A DNA stretch of 64,000 bases from Margaritispora aquatica (GCA_007644065.1 VJWN01000014.1:1248270-1312269), one strand, 5' to 3'; positions 11,498 through 24,274 are shown, counted from the first letter of the stretch. The notes: generated by a model from the sequence alone, not told the origin. Numbers and translations are program-made.

Positions 11498-12834
11498 GGT
11501 GATGGTTCTTGAGATTGTGGGGATTGTTGTGTTTGTGGGAATGTTGCGCTTCTTTTGCGTGCGGGAAAGTTTGAGATCTGCTCTTGAAGATTGAAGTATT
11601 GGCGGTCAATATTCACGAATTGAGCTTCGCAAGGTCTAGAAGTTTATCTGGGCTAGGAGTTCATGGCTGCTGAGTAGGCAATTCCATTAAACGCATCACA
11701 GAAGTGGTTGGCGAGCCCACCACTTGTTGACCCTGCTAAAATTGGCCGAGGTGGCTGTCGAGTGTCCAGATTTGAGTCGAGTCACCCTCATGCTTACCTA
11801 AACCAAACAATAATTACTTCTTTGTTCTCTATCTGTGCAGAATATCACTTTAGAGATATTTCGCAAGAAAAATAACGACTATCAAATGGTTGCTGGCTGG
11901 AGGACGACTGCTAACTCGCTTGTTCAGGGGTTCGTTTGAACACACGACAGCTTGTCTATTAATTCAGTATTGACATGGTCTTAGTACTGCCTTAACCTTT
12001 GTTCTGATGAATTACATATACTTTATATACGTTGTCTTTGAGAAATGCTTCAGCTATCAATTTGGAGAGCGCATGGTCATCGTCCTCGCTTCTTCAGGGG
12101 CTCGCTTGAAACCCACATATGCTTCCCTATTAACCTCATCACTTGACTGTGATTCCATGATTATCCTGCATAGACTTTCTAACGACTTGAAAGATGGTTT
12201 CGTTTTCTTGTTATTGACGAATAGGTACAGCGCTTTCTCTCTGATGATCATTGACCTCTGGGTGGTACCAGCTGCATCCGTATTCAGGATTCGCTTATGT
12301 CTGCTTGACAAAGAAGTACCACCTTACCTTACTTCTAAAACAAACCATTATCGTGGAAAAAAACACTTTAAATCGTTGCTCTACAGCTCAGACAGCCTTT
12401 TGTACTCTGAAGAAAGACGAAGAAGTGATTTCTGTTCTTTGAGTGTGTCGTTGCTTGAGACACTTTGTTGACGCTGTGTATCTATCTTTCTGTTTCGAAG
12501 ATATGAACACTCACTTTAAAGTTCACTTGATCACTTAGACTTACTGCGTAGCGCAAGTTGTAAGTTCAAAGCTCTCCAGAAATCTGTCCAGAGCAAGAAA
12601 AGCAACTCGTCACCTCTCGTAAATATCCCACACATCTCATCTCCGCAGCGACTGAAGTCGAATCAAAACGTAAATGCCAACAGACCATCCAGCTCATCGC
12701 CGCGGCGATTATCATAATTACTTATCCACCTTCAGCTTACCTTACCTTAGTTCAAACTTCCCCACAAAGCCCAACTCCCTTCCTTTCTTCCTTCAATCTT
12801 CATCTATCTGCATCCCCCAAATCTTCCCTCCAAA
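11498..12834. other. Intergenic region with a degenerate direct repeat
   Basis: No supported gene. A 154-codon plus-strand frame at 12007-12471 is AT-rich with no recognisable motif. A roughly 60-bp degenerate direct repeat lies at about 11917-11975 and 12088-12148. The last 170 bp before 12835 are CT- and CA-rich, as expected for a fungal core promoter and 5' leader. Confidence 0.5.
11917..12148 (+). repeat. Pair of diverged direct repeats
   Basis: Both copies share the pattern CGCTT..TTCAGGGG.TCG.TTGAA followed by ACA, then a CTATTAA block and a TTGAC block in the same order and spacing. The copies start about 171 bp apart. No target-site duplication or coding content is seen. Confidence 0.5.
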
Positions 12835-13413
12835 ATGCACGACCCTGACCCCAACGCCTACGCGAACATGGACCCAAGACTCCAAAGCCGCCCCTCGCAT
12901 CTCTACCACTTCCACCTCTTCCCTATGCTCAATGATCTCATGTCACACGGCCCTTTCTCCGCAAGCCAGCAGCAAGTCGCAACTTGTACCTGGATCTCAC
13001 GCGCCTCTATCCACCTCCCGGCCCCACTCCTACCACCACTCATGCAGCTCTGGCTCATGTCACGAGAGCTGCTGATCGCGACCGTTACCTGGCGCACCCG
13101 CTGCGAGCGTTGTGGCCAAGCTCCTGCTCTTTTCCCGCTGAAGACTAGCACGTACAACATTGACGGTCCTTACACCACGTACCCACAACTCTTGGGCAAG
13201 AACCATAAGCTCAAGGGTGCGGCGGAGAAGAAGTGGGATGCAGTTCTGAAGGAGATGGATTGCCCACCGGAGGTTCTGACGCCTGAGAAGCTCGAGAAGA
13301 TTGCCGAGATGGCCTGGGAGGTTGAGGTTGCGTATGTGGAGGGCATGGTCGGCTCGAAGGGCTGTGGACTGGCTAGTTGGTGTGGATACCGTGAGGAGGT
13401 CGAGGTCATTTAG
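12835..13413 (+). CDS. Hypothetical protein, 192 aa
   Basis: Open frame from an ATG at 12835, preceded by a typical CT-rich fungal leader with CAAA just before the start codon. There is no recognised domain. The central part has a CERC cysteine pair in a Trp/Arg context (TWRTRCERCGQ). The C-terminal half is charged and probably helical (LTPEKLEKIAEMAWEVEVAYVEG), and ends with a Cys/Gly-rich GCGLASWCGY. The composition argues for a real gene. It is the last gene before a long gene-poor stretch. Confidence 0.6.
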   Translation: MHDPDPNAYANMDPRLQSRPSHLYHFHLFPMLNDLMSHGPFSASQQQVATCTWISRASIHLPAPLLPPLMQLWLMSRELLIATVTWRTRCERCGQAPALFPLKTSTYNIDGPYTTYPQLLGKNHKLKGAAEKKWDAVLKEMDCPPEVLTPEKLEKIAEMAWEVEVAYVEGMVGSKGCGLASWCGYREEVEVI

Positions 13414-13496
13414 ATGATCTTTGCTCATCTCCCTGTTTGTCTGCTTTCTTCCTAGCTGCTTCAGTCTAGCTTGTGGTTGGTTAGGTTGGTTCGTCG

Positions 13497-13524
13497 TCTG
13501 CTCTGCTCTGCTCTGCTCTGCTCT
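13497..13524 (+). repeat. CTCTG pentanucleotide microsatellite
   Basis: More than five consecutive CTCTG units in the presumed 3' UTR of the hypothetical gene ending at 13413. Confidence 0.9.
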
Positions 13525-16302
13525 AAACTAGGCTTTTGCACACTGCTATGCGTAGTAGGGAGAGGGTTGGATTGTGGCCTCGGAAAAACGATGGAGGACT
13601 AAGCCGCAACTTCAAAGGCTAGGATGCGATGCAATAGACGAATCTGGCTAGATGCACTGCGCAAAAGTATCTGCTGTTAGTTTCTCGGAATGGTCTTTCA
13701 GCATCGATGGATAAATTGGTATTAATTGACCAGATTCAAATCACCTCAAGTATTCTGGATCAGGCCTGCCTACGTACCGTCGCAGAATGGAACGAGCTGG
13801 GAATATTAGCCTTGATATGCGAACCTTGAGTCTGAATTACCTCTAAATCACTAGGTACACGTGAATGTAAAAACATGAGCATATTCTTTATGATCTTCTG
13901 CATCTACTTGCGTAAGCTGTACTGAGTATACATTTTGTTCAACTTATGATTCATTTTACTGTCTATATTTGTTCCATAACCTGCGATGATTTCTTTCCAC
14001 AAAATGGGTGATTTTAGGCTTGGTTATATAAATTGATTTGATGTTAGACTACCAACGTACAAGACTCCAGGTACAGGTGATGAAACAGAACTTTCGTACA
14101 CATATATCTACTCACCTGTTATTTAAGATATCCTCAACCTACAGGGAGCTATCCCAGGGGATTGGAAGCTTTCAATTGTCCATAACTGTACGTTGAATAG
14201 ACTTGTAGCTTGTAGACTTTTGTGTGCAGAGGTATCTGGCATCTAGACTAGTGTTCCGGATGCATTTCTTTTGCACTTGGCAATCCGCGCTGTCACCACT
14301 CGGGTACTCGGATGTGCGTTCCCTCAGACACGTTCTTAATGGGCTGCTGTGTCAAATTCTCCGTTTTCAAAGGTTTGAAGTATACCAAAGAGCTGGGGTT
14401 CAGATAAGGGCGATCAAGTATCAAAAACTCACTTCCTCGCATATTTGTTGTGCGTGATTTATGTCTCGTACCACGTATCCCGGACTATGCAATAACGTTT
14501 CTAAGTCAAAGGAAGTCTTGAAGACCTAGACCGTCGGCCCAGTCCCGAGAACTACAGGGACATTCATGCATGCATGTCTTTCTTGTTACTCGCCTCTTTC
14601 ACACCGCAAGCAAGTCTGATGTCTGAACCCCAGTTTCTTTACAGTCCTGTGAAGCTCTCCTGGTAGACTAGGGTTCAGACTTCAGACTTAGGAAAGAGGT
14701 GAGTGCGTACTTGTCTTTAGGTGCGGAAGGCTTGATTCGGCAAACCGAGCTGGTCAATCAAAGTACCCCCCGGCACATAGCTCAAGACATCAAGCTAGTC
14801 ACTCGTACGAGTTCTTTGACATTTTTCATTATCCCCGAATGCAAGGTATATTCTAATTTACAGGTACTCGCTTACTTCAAACGCAATTAAGTGCTCCATA
14901 AAAGATTTAAGAAAGACGAAAAATGCAATACACTGTTATCAGAGAATGAAGCGACATACTTAGAAACAGGAGATACTCGTACCGATACAGCCCATGTCTT
15001 ACTATTCCAATACTTACATTAGGGGCGTATCGGTACTGCGAGCACCGGTACCAGCACATCACATCACGACCGTTCCAACACAAGTCGACCGACCCAAGAA
15101 GCCGGAGACGGATCAGCTGCGCGCAAATGCCAACTTCATGCAATTGCCAACATCATGCAAACGCCTCCCTCGTCTACGGTTCTTCTTGCCAATTTCTTCA
15201 ATTAATATCTACGAAGACAGATCAGGGCTGAGTTTAAAAAAACCCTCCGTATGCGAGAAGAGCACAAGATTCCATCCGATCCAAGCCATGTACGTAAAAA
15301 CCCCGGCGATCTGTTGACGATGCTGCACAGTAATTGAAATCCATCACCAACATCGAAACTCGTCACCAACAGTAAGCGCTCCCCTTTAAGCTTATCTTAC
15401 CGAAGGAAAACCCTCCTCTCCCCACGCCCAAGCTTCCAGTAAACCCCGCACATCTGAATCAATTGCTCGCTCCAATCTATTTTTGTCTCCTCCCAAAGCA
15501 TTCCATGGCTTATGAGATACACGCGTCTCGACTCTAACTGGTTGGAAGAACGAGGTATTGGATTTTGGGTAAGTCACTTATCCAAAGTCCTGCTGTTCCT
15601 GCTATCATGTTTCAGTCAAACACGCGCAAGCGAAACTTCTCTCTCTTCAAGCTCCTTGCATCCTCACAAACCTTCACGCGCAACTTCCCGCGCCCTACGC
15701 ATTTGAGATTCGAAGTTCACAAGGGGGCCACATGGTGCGCCTGGCTTTTTGTGACCCCTTCGCTTCACTCTTGGCATTACCATGCCCCAGGAAACATGTG
15801 TAGCGGGCACCCATGTCTCACCATCATGTGATTTCGATACCTCCTCGGAGGAACAGGGAAGCATAGAAAATGGTGGAGGGGAGGGAGGTGCAGGGAACAA
15901 GCATCGAAGCTTCTCATCCTTCCTGTGCGACGGTTTGAAAAGTAAACAGATAAATGCACGAAGTAGGTAGGATACGAACCCTCGGATGGCTACATAACTT
16001 AGACTTAGTGAACTTGCTCACCGAGGATCATTGAAGTATTTTGGTAATCTTATTATAGCACAATTACATACTTTAGTTCTCACCAGCCTGCAGGGTATAT
16101 GACTCGTTTTCAGTAGGGAGCTAGCTTACTAGGATTTCTCATTATTTCTCACCATATCATAATGAGGTCTCATTAGGCCTAATGATCCCTCCCGAGCTGG
16201 ATGCGGATCACCACAAAAGCAAAACATTCTCATCATCGAATAGGCCACGATCGAACATCTTTCCCGACCATGGGGGAAAGTGGACGCTGTATTACGCTAG
16301 AG

Positions 16303-16337
16303 GCACAGCACAACAGCACAACAGCACAACAGCACAA
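16303..16337 (+). repeat. CACAACAG octamer tandem repeat
   Basis: About four perfect head-to-tail copies of an 8-bp unit. No coding context. Confidence 0.9.
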
Positions 16338-18754
16338 GGGTCCGTGTCCTGCATGGCGGCCAAGTTCAAACCCGTGTCCTTGGAATTGAGTCTCAGATTT
16401 TGAATGTTTAGTCCTGATTCGTCGATTCATCTGGCATTATTTACGCTAATGCTCATCGAAGATTAGGGCCTGGGAGGTTGAAATTCCACAGAGATAGAAA
16501 GAAAGAATGATACTCGTACGAGCAGATTCAGCCATCACAACTTGCTTGCTGCATGCTTGGAGGCAGGAAAACTGATTTTACCACGCTTTAACCAAGGTTA
16601 CATTGGTGGCATCGTCAAGTGCTCGCATTAACCTTGCTGCCAAAACCACATAATCGATGCTCGTACGACAGCGGAGGACGAAAGCCGTTGCTTTTTAAGT
16701 ATACATGAGTACAAACAGCAACCCTTCGCTTACACACAGTCAAGGCAACAGCGAAAAGAAGCTTTCTTTTACTTACTGTCCTGCAGCCCTGAGAGGGGCA
16801 GTGCAAGTGTGTAACGTAAGATTACTTTACCAGTACGGTTAAGCGATACCGCACCATGCGCTTTCGAGATCAACGCTCAAGATCGGTCACACAAAATAGA
16901 ATGCCGTGCTTACTTTGCCGTTATTGCCGTGCCGATGGATTCTTCAACAATAGAGTAACACGGCAAGATAATCAATATCAAGGTCGACCAGTACCGATGC
17001 GTGCCGAGACCGGAATGGAACGCGAGCAAAGCCTCTATCACAATCACTTCCACAAGCGTAATAGTTGCTCGTACCAGATCCAGCTCGCCTTGAATGCAGA
17101 GTATTCTCCGTGAATGGCAGTAGCGTCGCTTTGCAGAATAAAAAGCAAACTTGCATACCAATGGTGACCAAGTCCGCAGGCTCGGTAACCAATCCTTGAA
17201 AGCGGACTCCGCATTGGTTTGGGGTCTTGAAGGCAGTCAATGACATATAACGACATGTGCTGATCGACTCAATACAGCTACGGAATACTTCCCGCCAGAT
17301 GACTAGGTAACTTGTGATGTTTCAAGACTTCAGGTGATCAAGGAACACTGCTTACTCTTTCTTGGCAACAGCATGATCTGATTTACAGTTTAGTGTACCC
17401 ATGATATTTGGCAGTGAATTTCCTCACGGAAGAACAACCTCCACGTCTTTCCCCGATGAGACATTGTGCCCTCTTGCTCCTCCTCTTTCCTTTCTCGCAA
17501 TCGGTAGGCATACCAACCACAAGCTTCGACCTCAAAGCATCTCACATCTCACATCTCAATCCATGTGCACGCGCAGGCTCAGCTGCAATTTCTCCTTTCC
17601 TTTTCCCCTCCTCACGAGTCACCACCAGCATTCTCCATCTCCATTACCGACACGCTCCATACCTCCCTCTTCCCGACAGTTCGCCAGCGAGTCTCCATCC
17701 ACGTTACACAAACGGGTGATCGTGACGATCAATGCTTCCAGAATCGGGGAGGCAAGTCCTGCTCCCCGAGAGCAAGCGAGACCAACCCCAACAGAGAGAC
17801 AAAGGTACAATGGGATACACGTAACGGGGGATGGTAATACATCCCATTCATTGTTTCGCACCTTCATTCACATTTCTCATTGCTCATACACGTAAGAGGC
17901 GTGCATCTTAAATGTACAATGACGGGGGATAAACAGCGTACCTGAGATATTTAGCGTATCAGCAGGGAGGTTGTTGTACGAGCAGCGCGTACGGTAGCTG
18001 AGCCCAAGGCACGAACCGAACGAGACATGGAATGCTCGAACTTCAGACTCACAGAGGGAGAATAACCCCCTCTATCTCAGCTGATGAAACGGTTGTAAAG
18101 TGACTCGCAATCGTGACTCCTGCTACTAAGTGAGGCATGAACCTCCTGAGTATCACCATTTCAATCTTCAATTCCAATTTCAACACCTTCCTCAAGCATC
18201 CTCCTGAGTGAGACACAAATATTTCCCTCTTCCAGTCTCTAACTCACTCTCACACACTCTCTCGGTGAGCATCGCAAGTGAGACAACTCACTCTTACTCT
18301 CACACTTAACCTTAGTCGCCGTCTCAGAGCTCAGATGTGATTTTCAGCACCGCACTGTACCGAAACTGCTCTGTCAAACGCGCGTGTGAAGCTGTGGATT
18401 GTGAATTATGACAGCCCGAGATGCAGAATGTGACGAGATCTCGGAGCGTGAAAGCGAAAGAAAGAAACAAGGAAGAGAAAATAAAACCAAAGATGGAAAG
18501 TTGGAAGGGAAGAAGCAACGACATGAGACAGTTCATCCACGGAGCAGAGTACCGGTCTGAGAAGACCTGCCAATGAACACCGCAACGGTCTAATTCTCGG
18601 GAGAATCAATGTTTGCTTTGCTTGCGAATGAATGATTGACGATGCATAACCGTCAAAAAGCAAAACGAGATCCATTCAGATCATCAAGTCATCGATTCGG
18701 TCCACGCATCGCGTTGAAGTTGACCTGACTTGATTGACACCAATGTCGGATTTA

Positions 18755-18794
18755 CACCCCACGCCCACGCACCCACGCACCCACGCACCCACGC
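18755..18794 (+). repeat. CACGCACC octamer tandem repeat
   Basis: Three to four copies of an 8-bp C-rich unit, preceded by a related imperfect copy. Confidence 0.9.
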
Positions 18795-20195
18795 TGAGCT
18801 CGCTGGCAAACTGTCCATGCCATCAGAAGCTAACATCAGAGACTCGCTTGTATCTCACTCGGTAGTTAGAGAAGTGAAGGACAAAGATATCTACCTGCCT
18901 GGAGCCAAACGAACAATCAGCCACCGGGAACCGCAATCAAGAACCGCAATAGCAACAGCAATCTGCATATACATGAGACAGTCCAAAACGGAAAGACAAC
19001 CAGATATTCCCCTTTACTTGTCAACTACCAACTATCCAACTCTACTCTGTTTTACTCTACCCAACATATGCGCGCTTTCAGGACATGATAACTTGAACTT
19101 TAACCTAAACTACCACGACAATGAAGACGACGACACCTGGTGGTGACGAAGACTATTGAACAGAAGCGTTGATGTCTCATCGATCATCATCGCAATCCCA
19201 ATCCTCTTCCACGCGCCACTCATGCCTCCATGCCCTCTCCACCCTCCTATAGCCATTCCACCGTTTAAGATCTTGGTCCCGTTTCACTTAATTACCATCA
19301 CTTACCTACCATCACATTCACATTCACAATAAGCATTATCAACATCACTATCGCTGCTCAATCAAACTACCAAGCCTCGCCATACTAAACCAAGCCAAAA
19401 CCAAGCCAGAACAAAAGAACCCCACAAATCTAACCCAGGCACCTTACCCAGGCGGAGATATAGACCCCCGCCCTCCGAAATTCCGATCGCGATCTCGATT
19501 TCATCTTGTAACTATACCCATAACCATACTCCTAAACCATAACAGAAACTTTCAATTTCTCAAGAGCCTGCAGTGCAGTGCAGGACAGGGCCGATTGCTA
19601 GCCCGCTCGCTTAAATAAACATGCCATTCTTGCATGTAGGTACCTACCACGCATGCATATGTTATGCTATGTATGTTATGCTAAGGCAGGCGGGGTAGAT
19701 GGGGTAAATTGAGGTAAGGTAGGGTAGGGGAAGGATTTGTGCATAAGTGAGAGAGAGAATGGAGACGAAAGGTTGGTGTGGTATCGATATCTATATTGTT
19801 TGGCGACAGGTGGCCACATAATGCTTGACCTAGTCTAACTGACTGACTGTTTAACGATCGTGTAACGTATCTATCGCAACCATCTATGCTATCTCACTGG
19901 TCTCGCTTATCCCTTGATTCATCCCCCCATCCAATCCCGGCATCGAATCCATGAATCCAGCCCTCCTCATGAATATCCACGGCAGATAAGAAGGACCGTA
20001 AATGCGAAATTCGAAAGATGATCCCATTTGATGCCCGCTATGAATGTTTAACGCTGTGATTTGTATCCCCTGTAGCAAAATGCATTTATCCCTTGAGTCC
20101 CATTGCCGTGATTTCCTCCCGATCCCTCCATTTTATCCTCCCTAAATGTGGAAATCCAACATCCAACCAAATAAATCGGAATGCCGAAAGAACGC

Positions 20196-20216
20196 AAAAA
20201 AAAAAAAAAAAAAAAA
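20196..20216 (+). repeat. Poly(A) tract, 21 nt
   Basis: An uninterrupted run of 21 A residues between AACGC and CGCC. It could be a simple slippage tract or the tail of an old retroposed transcript. No retrogene body is recognisable upstream. Confidence 0.9.
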
Positions 20217-20718
20217 CGCCAAACGTACTCGTGTGCATGCTCATGCTCGTGCCAGGTGGATAAAAATACAAAGATGCCGCGCCAGAGAATCTATGAAAGC
20301 ATGGAATTAAAGGGAAATCCATCAGTCACGATCGCAATCGTTCGTTTGCTTGCTTCAAAACCAGGAAATGAAACAAACACCCAAGCTCCAAAGCTCCGAA
20401 GCCTCTGAACAGAACACCAATGAACATCAAGCCTCCGCTCGCTACACAGGCATGAACAATTCAACGCCAAGCACTCCTGCTGGCTCCCAGAGAAAAGAAT
20501 TGAGCATTCATGTGATCTGCCCCTCAAGACAGACCAGAGACAGAGACAGAATACCGAAGCGCCGTCCCCGCCAAAGAATAGAAGAAGGAAAAACGTATGG
20601 CATGAAGCACTCAGAACAGTCATGGCGTGGCGGCCGTAGGTGTGTGAAACGCTCGACTCGACTCGTCCTGACCCGAGTTTAACCGAAGGGAGTTGAGTAT
20701 CTGTCACCAAACCAATGG

Positions 20719-21942
20719 TCATAAATCCACGACTCTGAACCCACCAAAATCAACACCAACCATCGTCTTCGCATCCGGAGGTCCTGCCATGGCTCGACAT
20801 TTCGCCATTACTTCATCTAGGGTCAATGTTAGCCTGTACTCTGTCTTTTTCTCGTCCAAACCCTCAAATCAGACACCGATTACCCTCCATGTTCACCATC
20901 TCACTACACACCGAAGAACAAGATAGAAACTAACCTGCGTGCCGTCCCCCCAAATCAAGCATCCCCTGCCTCACAAGCGCGCTCATGGCATCCTTACTCC
21001 AAACAATACAATCATAGCCCTCAAGGACCGGGTTGCCTTCGCCCTCTCTAATCGGGCCCAACACACGTTCACGATTCGCCTTCCCAAGCGGGACAGCGGC
21101 CAAAATGTCGCTCACGCGCTGGAACTGCTCGGCTATTGGTGCGACAGACGGGTCGAGCGTACCAAGCCGAATACAGAGCACGAGGGAGGCAGAGGTGGTG
21201 ACGTCTTTCACAGAGCGCGTTTCGAGGACCCAGTGAGAGGGCGGTGGAGTGGTGGTGGGAGTTGTGATGGGAGTAGAGTCGATGGGGATATATGAGGCGT
21301 GAAAGAGAGTCCCTGAGCCTCGCGGGTCCAGGAGAGTTTGCTCAGGATCGTAGGTTAGAAAGAGGCCACGATGCTAGAGGGATGGTGATGTTAGCTTGGT
21401 TTGAAGTAAGGTACGTCTGATTTAAAGTTTTGAGATAGGGACGAGGGATCGTGGCGAGGCGGTGCGGGCCGTGAGAGGGGGGGATTGGAGGCGAGGGGTG
21501 CTTGCTCTGTGCTTTTGTCAAAGGATGGGATAAGATGGGGAATGGGAAACAGAAAGTGGGGATCCGGTTGATTTGGAATTCCCGACCCAATAAGAAAAAC
21601 AAAACAAAAGAATGAAGAAACACCAGAAGGATGAAAATACACAAGGGGACTCACGTATTCGTCGACTCGCGGTGCGTTGAAAGTCAGATACAGACTATTT
21701 CGTTGGATCTTGTCGCCTTCGGAATTGGGTGGAGTGAGAGGCGATGGGTTTGGGGTCTGGATGTCGCTCAGAGGAAAATCGATGACTTCTGGCATTCGCA
21801 GGAGGTCAATCATGGAAGTTGTTGAGGAGGATGCGGAGAGATCTGGTGTTCGTTTGGGAGAAGGTTGGTATTGATGGCGGCGTGGTTGAGGGTGGTGTTG
21901 TGTTGTCGTCGTTGACGACGAGTTGAATAGTGAAGACTGCAT
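20719..21942 (-). CDS. Uncharacterised fungal protein, three exons, 274 aa
   Basis: Proposed coding exons, in transcript order, are 21942-21655, 21373-20935 and 20816-20719. Intron 1 (281 nt) starts GTGAGT and ends CCTCTAG. Intron 2 (118 nt) starts GTTAGT and ends with branch CTAAC then CCTAG. Phases agree (0, then 1) and the reading frame is open throughout. The N terminus (about 45 residues) is Ser/Thr/Gln-rich. The body reads RNSLYLTFNAPRVDEYHRG, then SHWVLETRSVKDV, then SLVLCIRLGTL and a DCIVWSKDAMSAL helix. It closes with VDFGGFRVVDL. This order (strand with RVDEY, LFLTYDP, IR.G.L, DC..W..DA...L) resembles a widespread unnamed fungal family of small proteins. No function is known to me. 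An in-frame ATG 44 codons upstream is an alternative start. Confidence 0.75.
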
Positions 21943-23080
21943 CTTGAGGATGGAAGAAGCGGTGCTGGTGTTCAACGCTTTGGGAAGAAGTGTATTTGTA
22001 TATGTAGTGGTATGTGGACGTTTACTAAAAAATACTCGTTCGAGAATGGAAGAGTATTCGCTCGTCTCGATCATCTTCATTACATATGACGCGAGCCCAA
22101 AGCCAAAAGAAACCAACGCAGAAGCAATGGCAAGCGAAGGTAAATCAGATGATCTGAATGAGCAGCAATGGAACGCACGCACACGACAAAAACAAAACGA
22201 CGCTTGGGGATCTTTTTTTTCCCTCCTCTGGAAACGAGAATGGGGAGATCGAAATCTGATCGGTGCGGATGTTGGATGGTGGAGTAGAAATGGAGGTTGT
22301 GTTCTGAACTCAGCCTGACCAAGTACCGTATATAAAGTATATAAGGATTAATTGAAATACGTGCTGTGATATTTATTTCTCCGGGCGGATAGGGAGGGAT
22401 ATGCCTGGCAGTGACACGTGGCGGACCAATGGATTATCCAACAAGAAATAACCTAAATATAGGATGCAAGAGTGCGAAAAGGGACGGTTTGTGAATTTCC
22501 CAAGCGATATATCGAGGTTGTGGAGGAGTTGTGTGTGAAAGTAGGTGAAGATGAGAAATGGCCGATGAAGATGAAGATGACAATGGGCATTAAACAGCCT
22601 CACTCATGCTTGTGTCACCAAGATCAGCCATATCGTAGTATCCGAGCCACTGACTCTGAGCGACAACAGGGCACCCAAGGCACTCAAGGGAGTCCCAGGG
22701 CGCCTTTATTACCCACATGTTTGTCTTCAACATATGCGGCGGAAGTAATACCATGTTCCCCGAGGCGGCACTTGGCCGTCTTGATCTCAGCCTCGTTAAG
22801 GGAGGACGACGGTGCTACAGTGCTTAAGACACTTGAAGGATGAAATGCATGGGAGGAATTCGTAGAGGCGTTGGGAGATTAGTAGTAAGAGATTAAGAGA
22901 GTAAGAGAGTAGGATAGTCGCTCCGTATATCCATTGTAGACACTAGTTCTACCTGATGTAAAGCCAATGGGATAATCAGGTTGGATGAGCTGAGAGGAAA
23001 GGAACATCCACACCAAGCATGAGAAGGAAGTTTGAAGCCTCGTGCTTGTGTTCCCATCGGCGGTGAGTGAAACTAGAACT

Positions 23081-23120
23081 ACTCGTAGACGTAGTTGTAG
23101 ACGTAGACGTAGATGTAGAT
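23081..23120 (+). repeat. GTAGAC/GTAGAT hexamer repeat
   Basis: About six imperfect copies of GTAGAY in a row. Confidence 0.85.
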
Positions 23121-23535
23121 GAATGGAGGATTGTAGAAACCTAGAGGAAAGGAACGGACACATCCGAACCTGTTTCACCTACTCGGCTCCTCCTTCGGTA
23201 TGATCGGGCACATCTCCAGTTCGCAGTCGGTTGGTCGGTTGTGTGAATGTCTGACCATGTTTCTGTCAGCCGAAGCCATTGAGGTTTGGATGCTGTGACT
23301 ACGACGGTAAAAGAAGGTGAGACCAGCATCTGTCATAAAGTGATCAGAAGTGACAGAAAAATAATCAAAATCATCAAAAATGACAGACATTGCGTCCGCT
23401 GTACTTGTAAGACACTGCAAAAGACCCCCAGAACCAGCGCGGATCGGGGCAAACCACCCACCATCGGGACCGGAAGTGATATCCACTGTGATGAGTGTGA
23501 TTGAGTGTGTGTGAGTGAGTGTGTGAAGTGCGTCG

Positions 23536-23570
23536 GTGTCTGTGTCTGTATCTGTATCTGTGTCTGTGTC
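23536..23570 (+). repeat. TGTCTG/TATCTG hexamer repeat
   Basis: About six imperfect 6-bp copies. A GTGTGAGTGAGT-type GT-rich tract lies just upstream. Confidence 0.85.
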
Positions 23571-24126
23571 CAGCTGCAGAACGATAAGCCTCGGTCAGTC
23601 CTGACACATCCATCCCACTGTGCCTTACTAGTATTATTAGTCCGTCCCACATTATCACTTACCATTACTGTCCTGTCCCCGAGGCGAGTCTGCCCTAGCA
23701 CACAAGACAGAACCTCCCTATTCCGTCAGCCTTTTCTGATTCTGTCCCTGACCGCTGACTTGAGTGAGGGAGGAGATCGACGATACTGCAAGATGCGTGA
23801 GAAGAGGATAGTGGTGCGAGAACCAGCCAGCGAAAGCCTGTCCTCGAGAGGAAAGGTGCGCTCGTGATGGATCACTCTTGCTGAAGGGTAGGCGGGTAAA
23901 CGTTCGGAAGACTTCCCCGGATTCAGATTGGCTGTGAGATGATGGATCTTAGGGTGATGGATGGGAATGGGGATTGAGATTGAGATGGGTGGTCGACAGT
24001 CAGTACGAGTAGGTATGTATGACTAGACGAGCTGTAGAATAGAATTGGAAAATGAGGAAGTAGGAAGTAGGCGTCGACTAAGGTAGACTAGACTCGTGAA
24101 TCTGTGGAGGGTTAGTACTAGTTAGT

Positions 24127-24143
24127 AGCAGCAGCAGCAGCAG
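24127..24143 (+). repeat. AGC trinucleotide microsatellite
   Basis: Between five and six AGC units in non-coding sequence. Confidence 0.9.
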
Positions 24144-24254
24144 AACCGATCGAACAGGTGCATCACCAACACTAAATCCCATCGCATCGCATCCCATCCC
24201 TTCCCCTAGAGCCAAGAGCCAAGGCTGGAGAAAGCATTGATTTCTGGCAATGGC

Positions 24255-24274
24255 GAACGAACGAACGAACGAAC
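24255..24274 (+). repeat. GAAC tetranucleotide microsatellite
   Basis: Five GAAC units. A GGAATAATGGAATAGT-type imperfect repeat follows at about 24310-24355. Confidence 0.9.

Larger units (their letters stand above)
13414..20718. other. Gene-poor region, 7.3 kb
   Basis: I could not assemble any convincing gene on either strand. Open frames are short, low in complexity and without motifs. The region holds microsatellites, CT-rich tracts (about 17430-17700), a C/A-rich tract at about 19150-19560 that looks like a fungal 5' leader with short upstream frames, and several CTCGTACGAG-like palindromes between 14.8 and 18.0 kb. It may be long regulatory DNA or a non-coding transcript. Confidence 0.5.

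Noticed and set aside
12007..12471. 154-codon plus-strand open frame
   Set aside because: No motif and an AT-rich, Leu/Ser-rich composition. It overlaps the diverged direct repeat and has no leader-like promoter.
15960..16040. Possible tRNA on the minus strand, because GGGTTCGTATCC resembles a B box
   Set aside because: No acceptor or D arm pairs around it and the T-loop A58 position is changed.
17401..17895. 164-codon open frame in the desert
   Set aside because: Low-complexity Ser/Pro/His translation of a CT-rich tract. Overlapping frames on both strands are equally open.
20196..20216. Poly(A) tract as the tail of a retroelement
   Set aside because: No element body, target-site duplication or reverse transcriptase fragment is recognisable nearby.
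21391..22182. 263-codon minus-strand frame read as one exon
   Set aside because: Only its middle part is coding. The GTGAGT at 21654 begins an intron, and the real start is most likely the ATG at 21942.
23175..23486. 103-codon minus-strand open frame with balanced composition
   Set aside because: No recognisable motif, no supporting splice sites and no neighbours in frame. Coding cannot be excluded but is unsupported.
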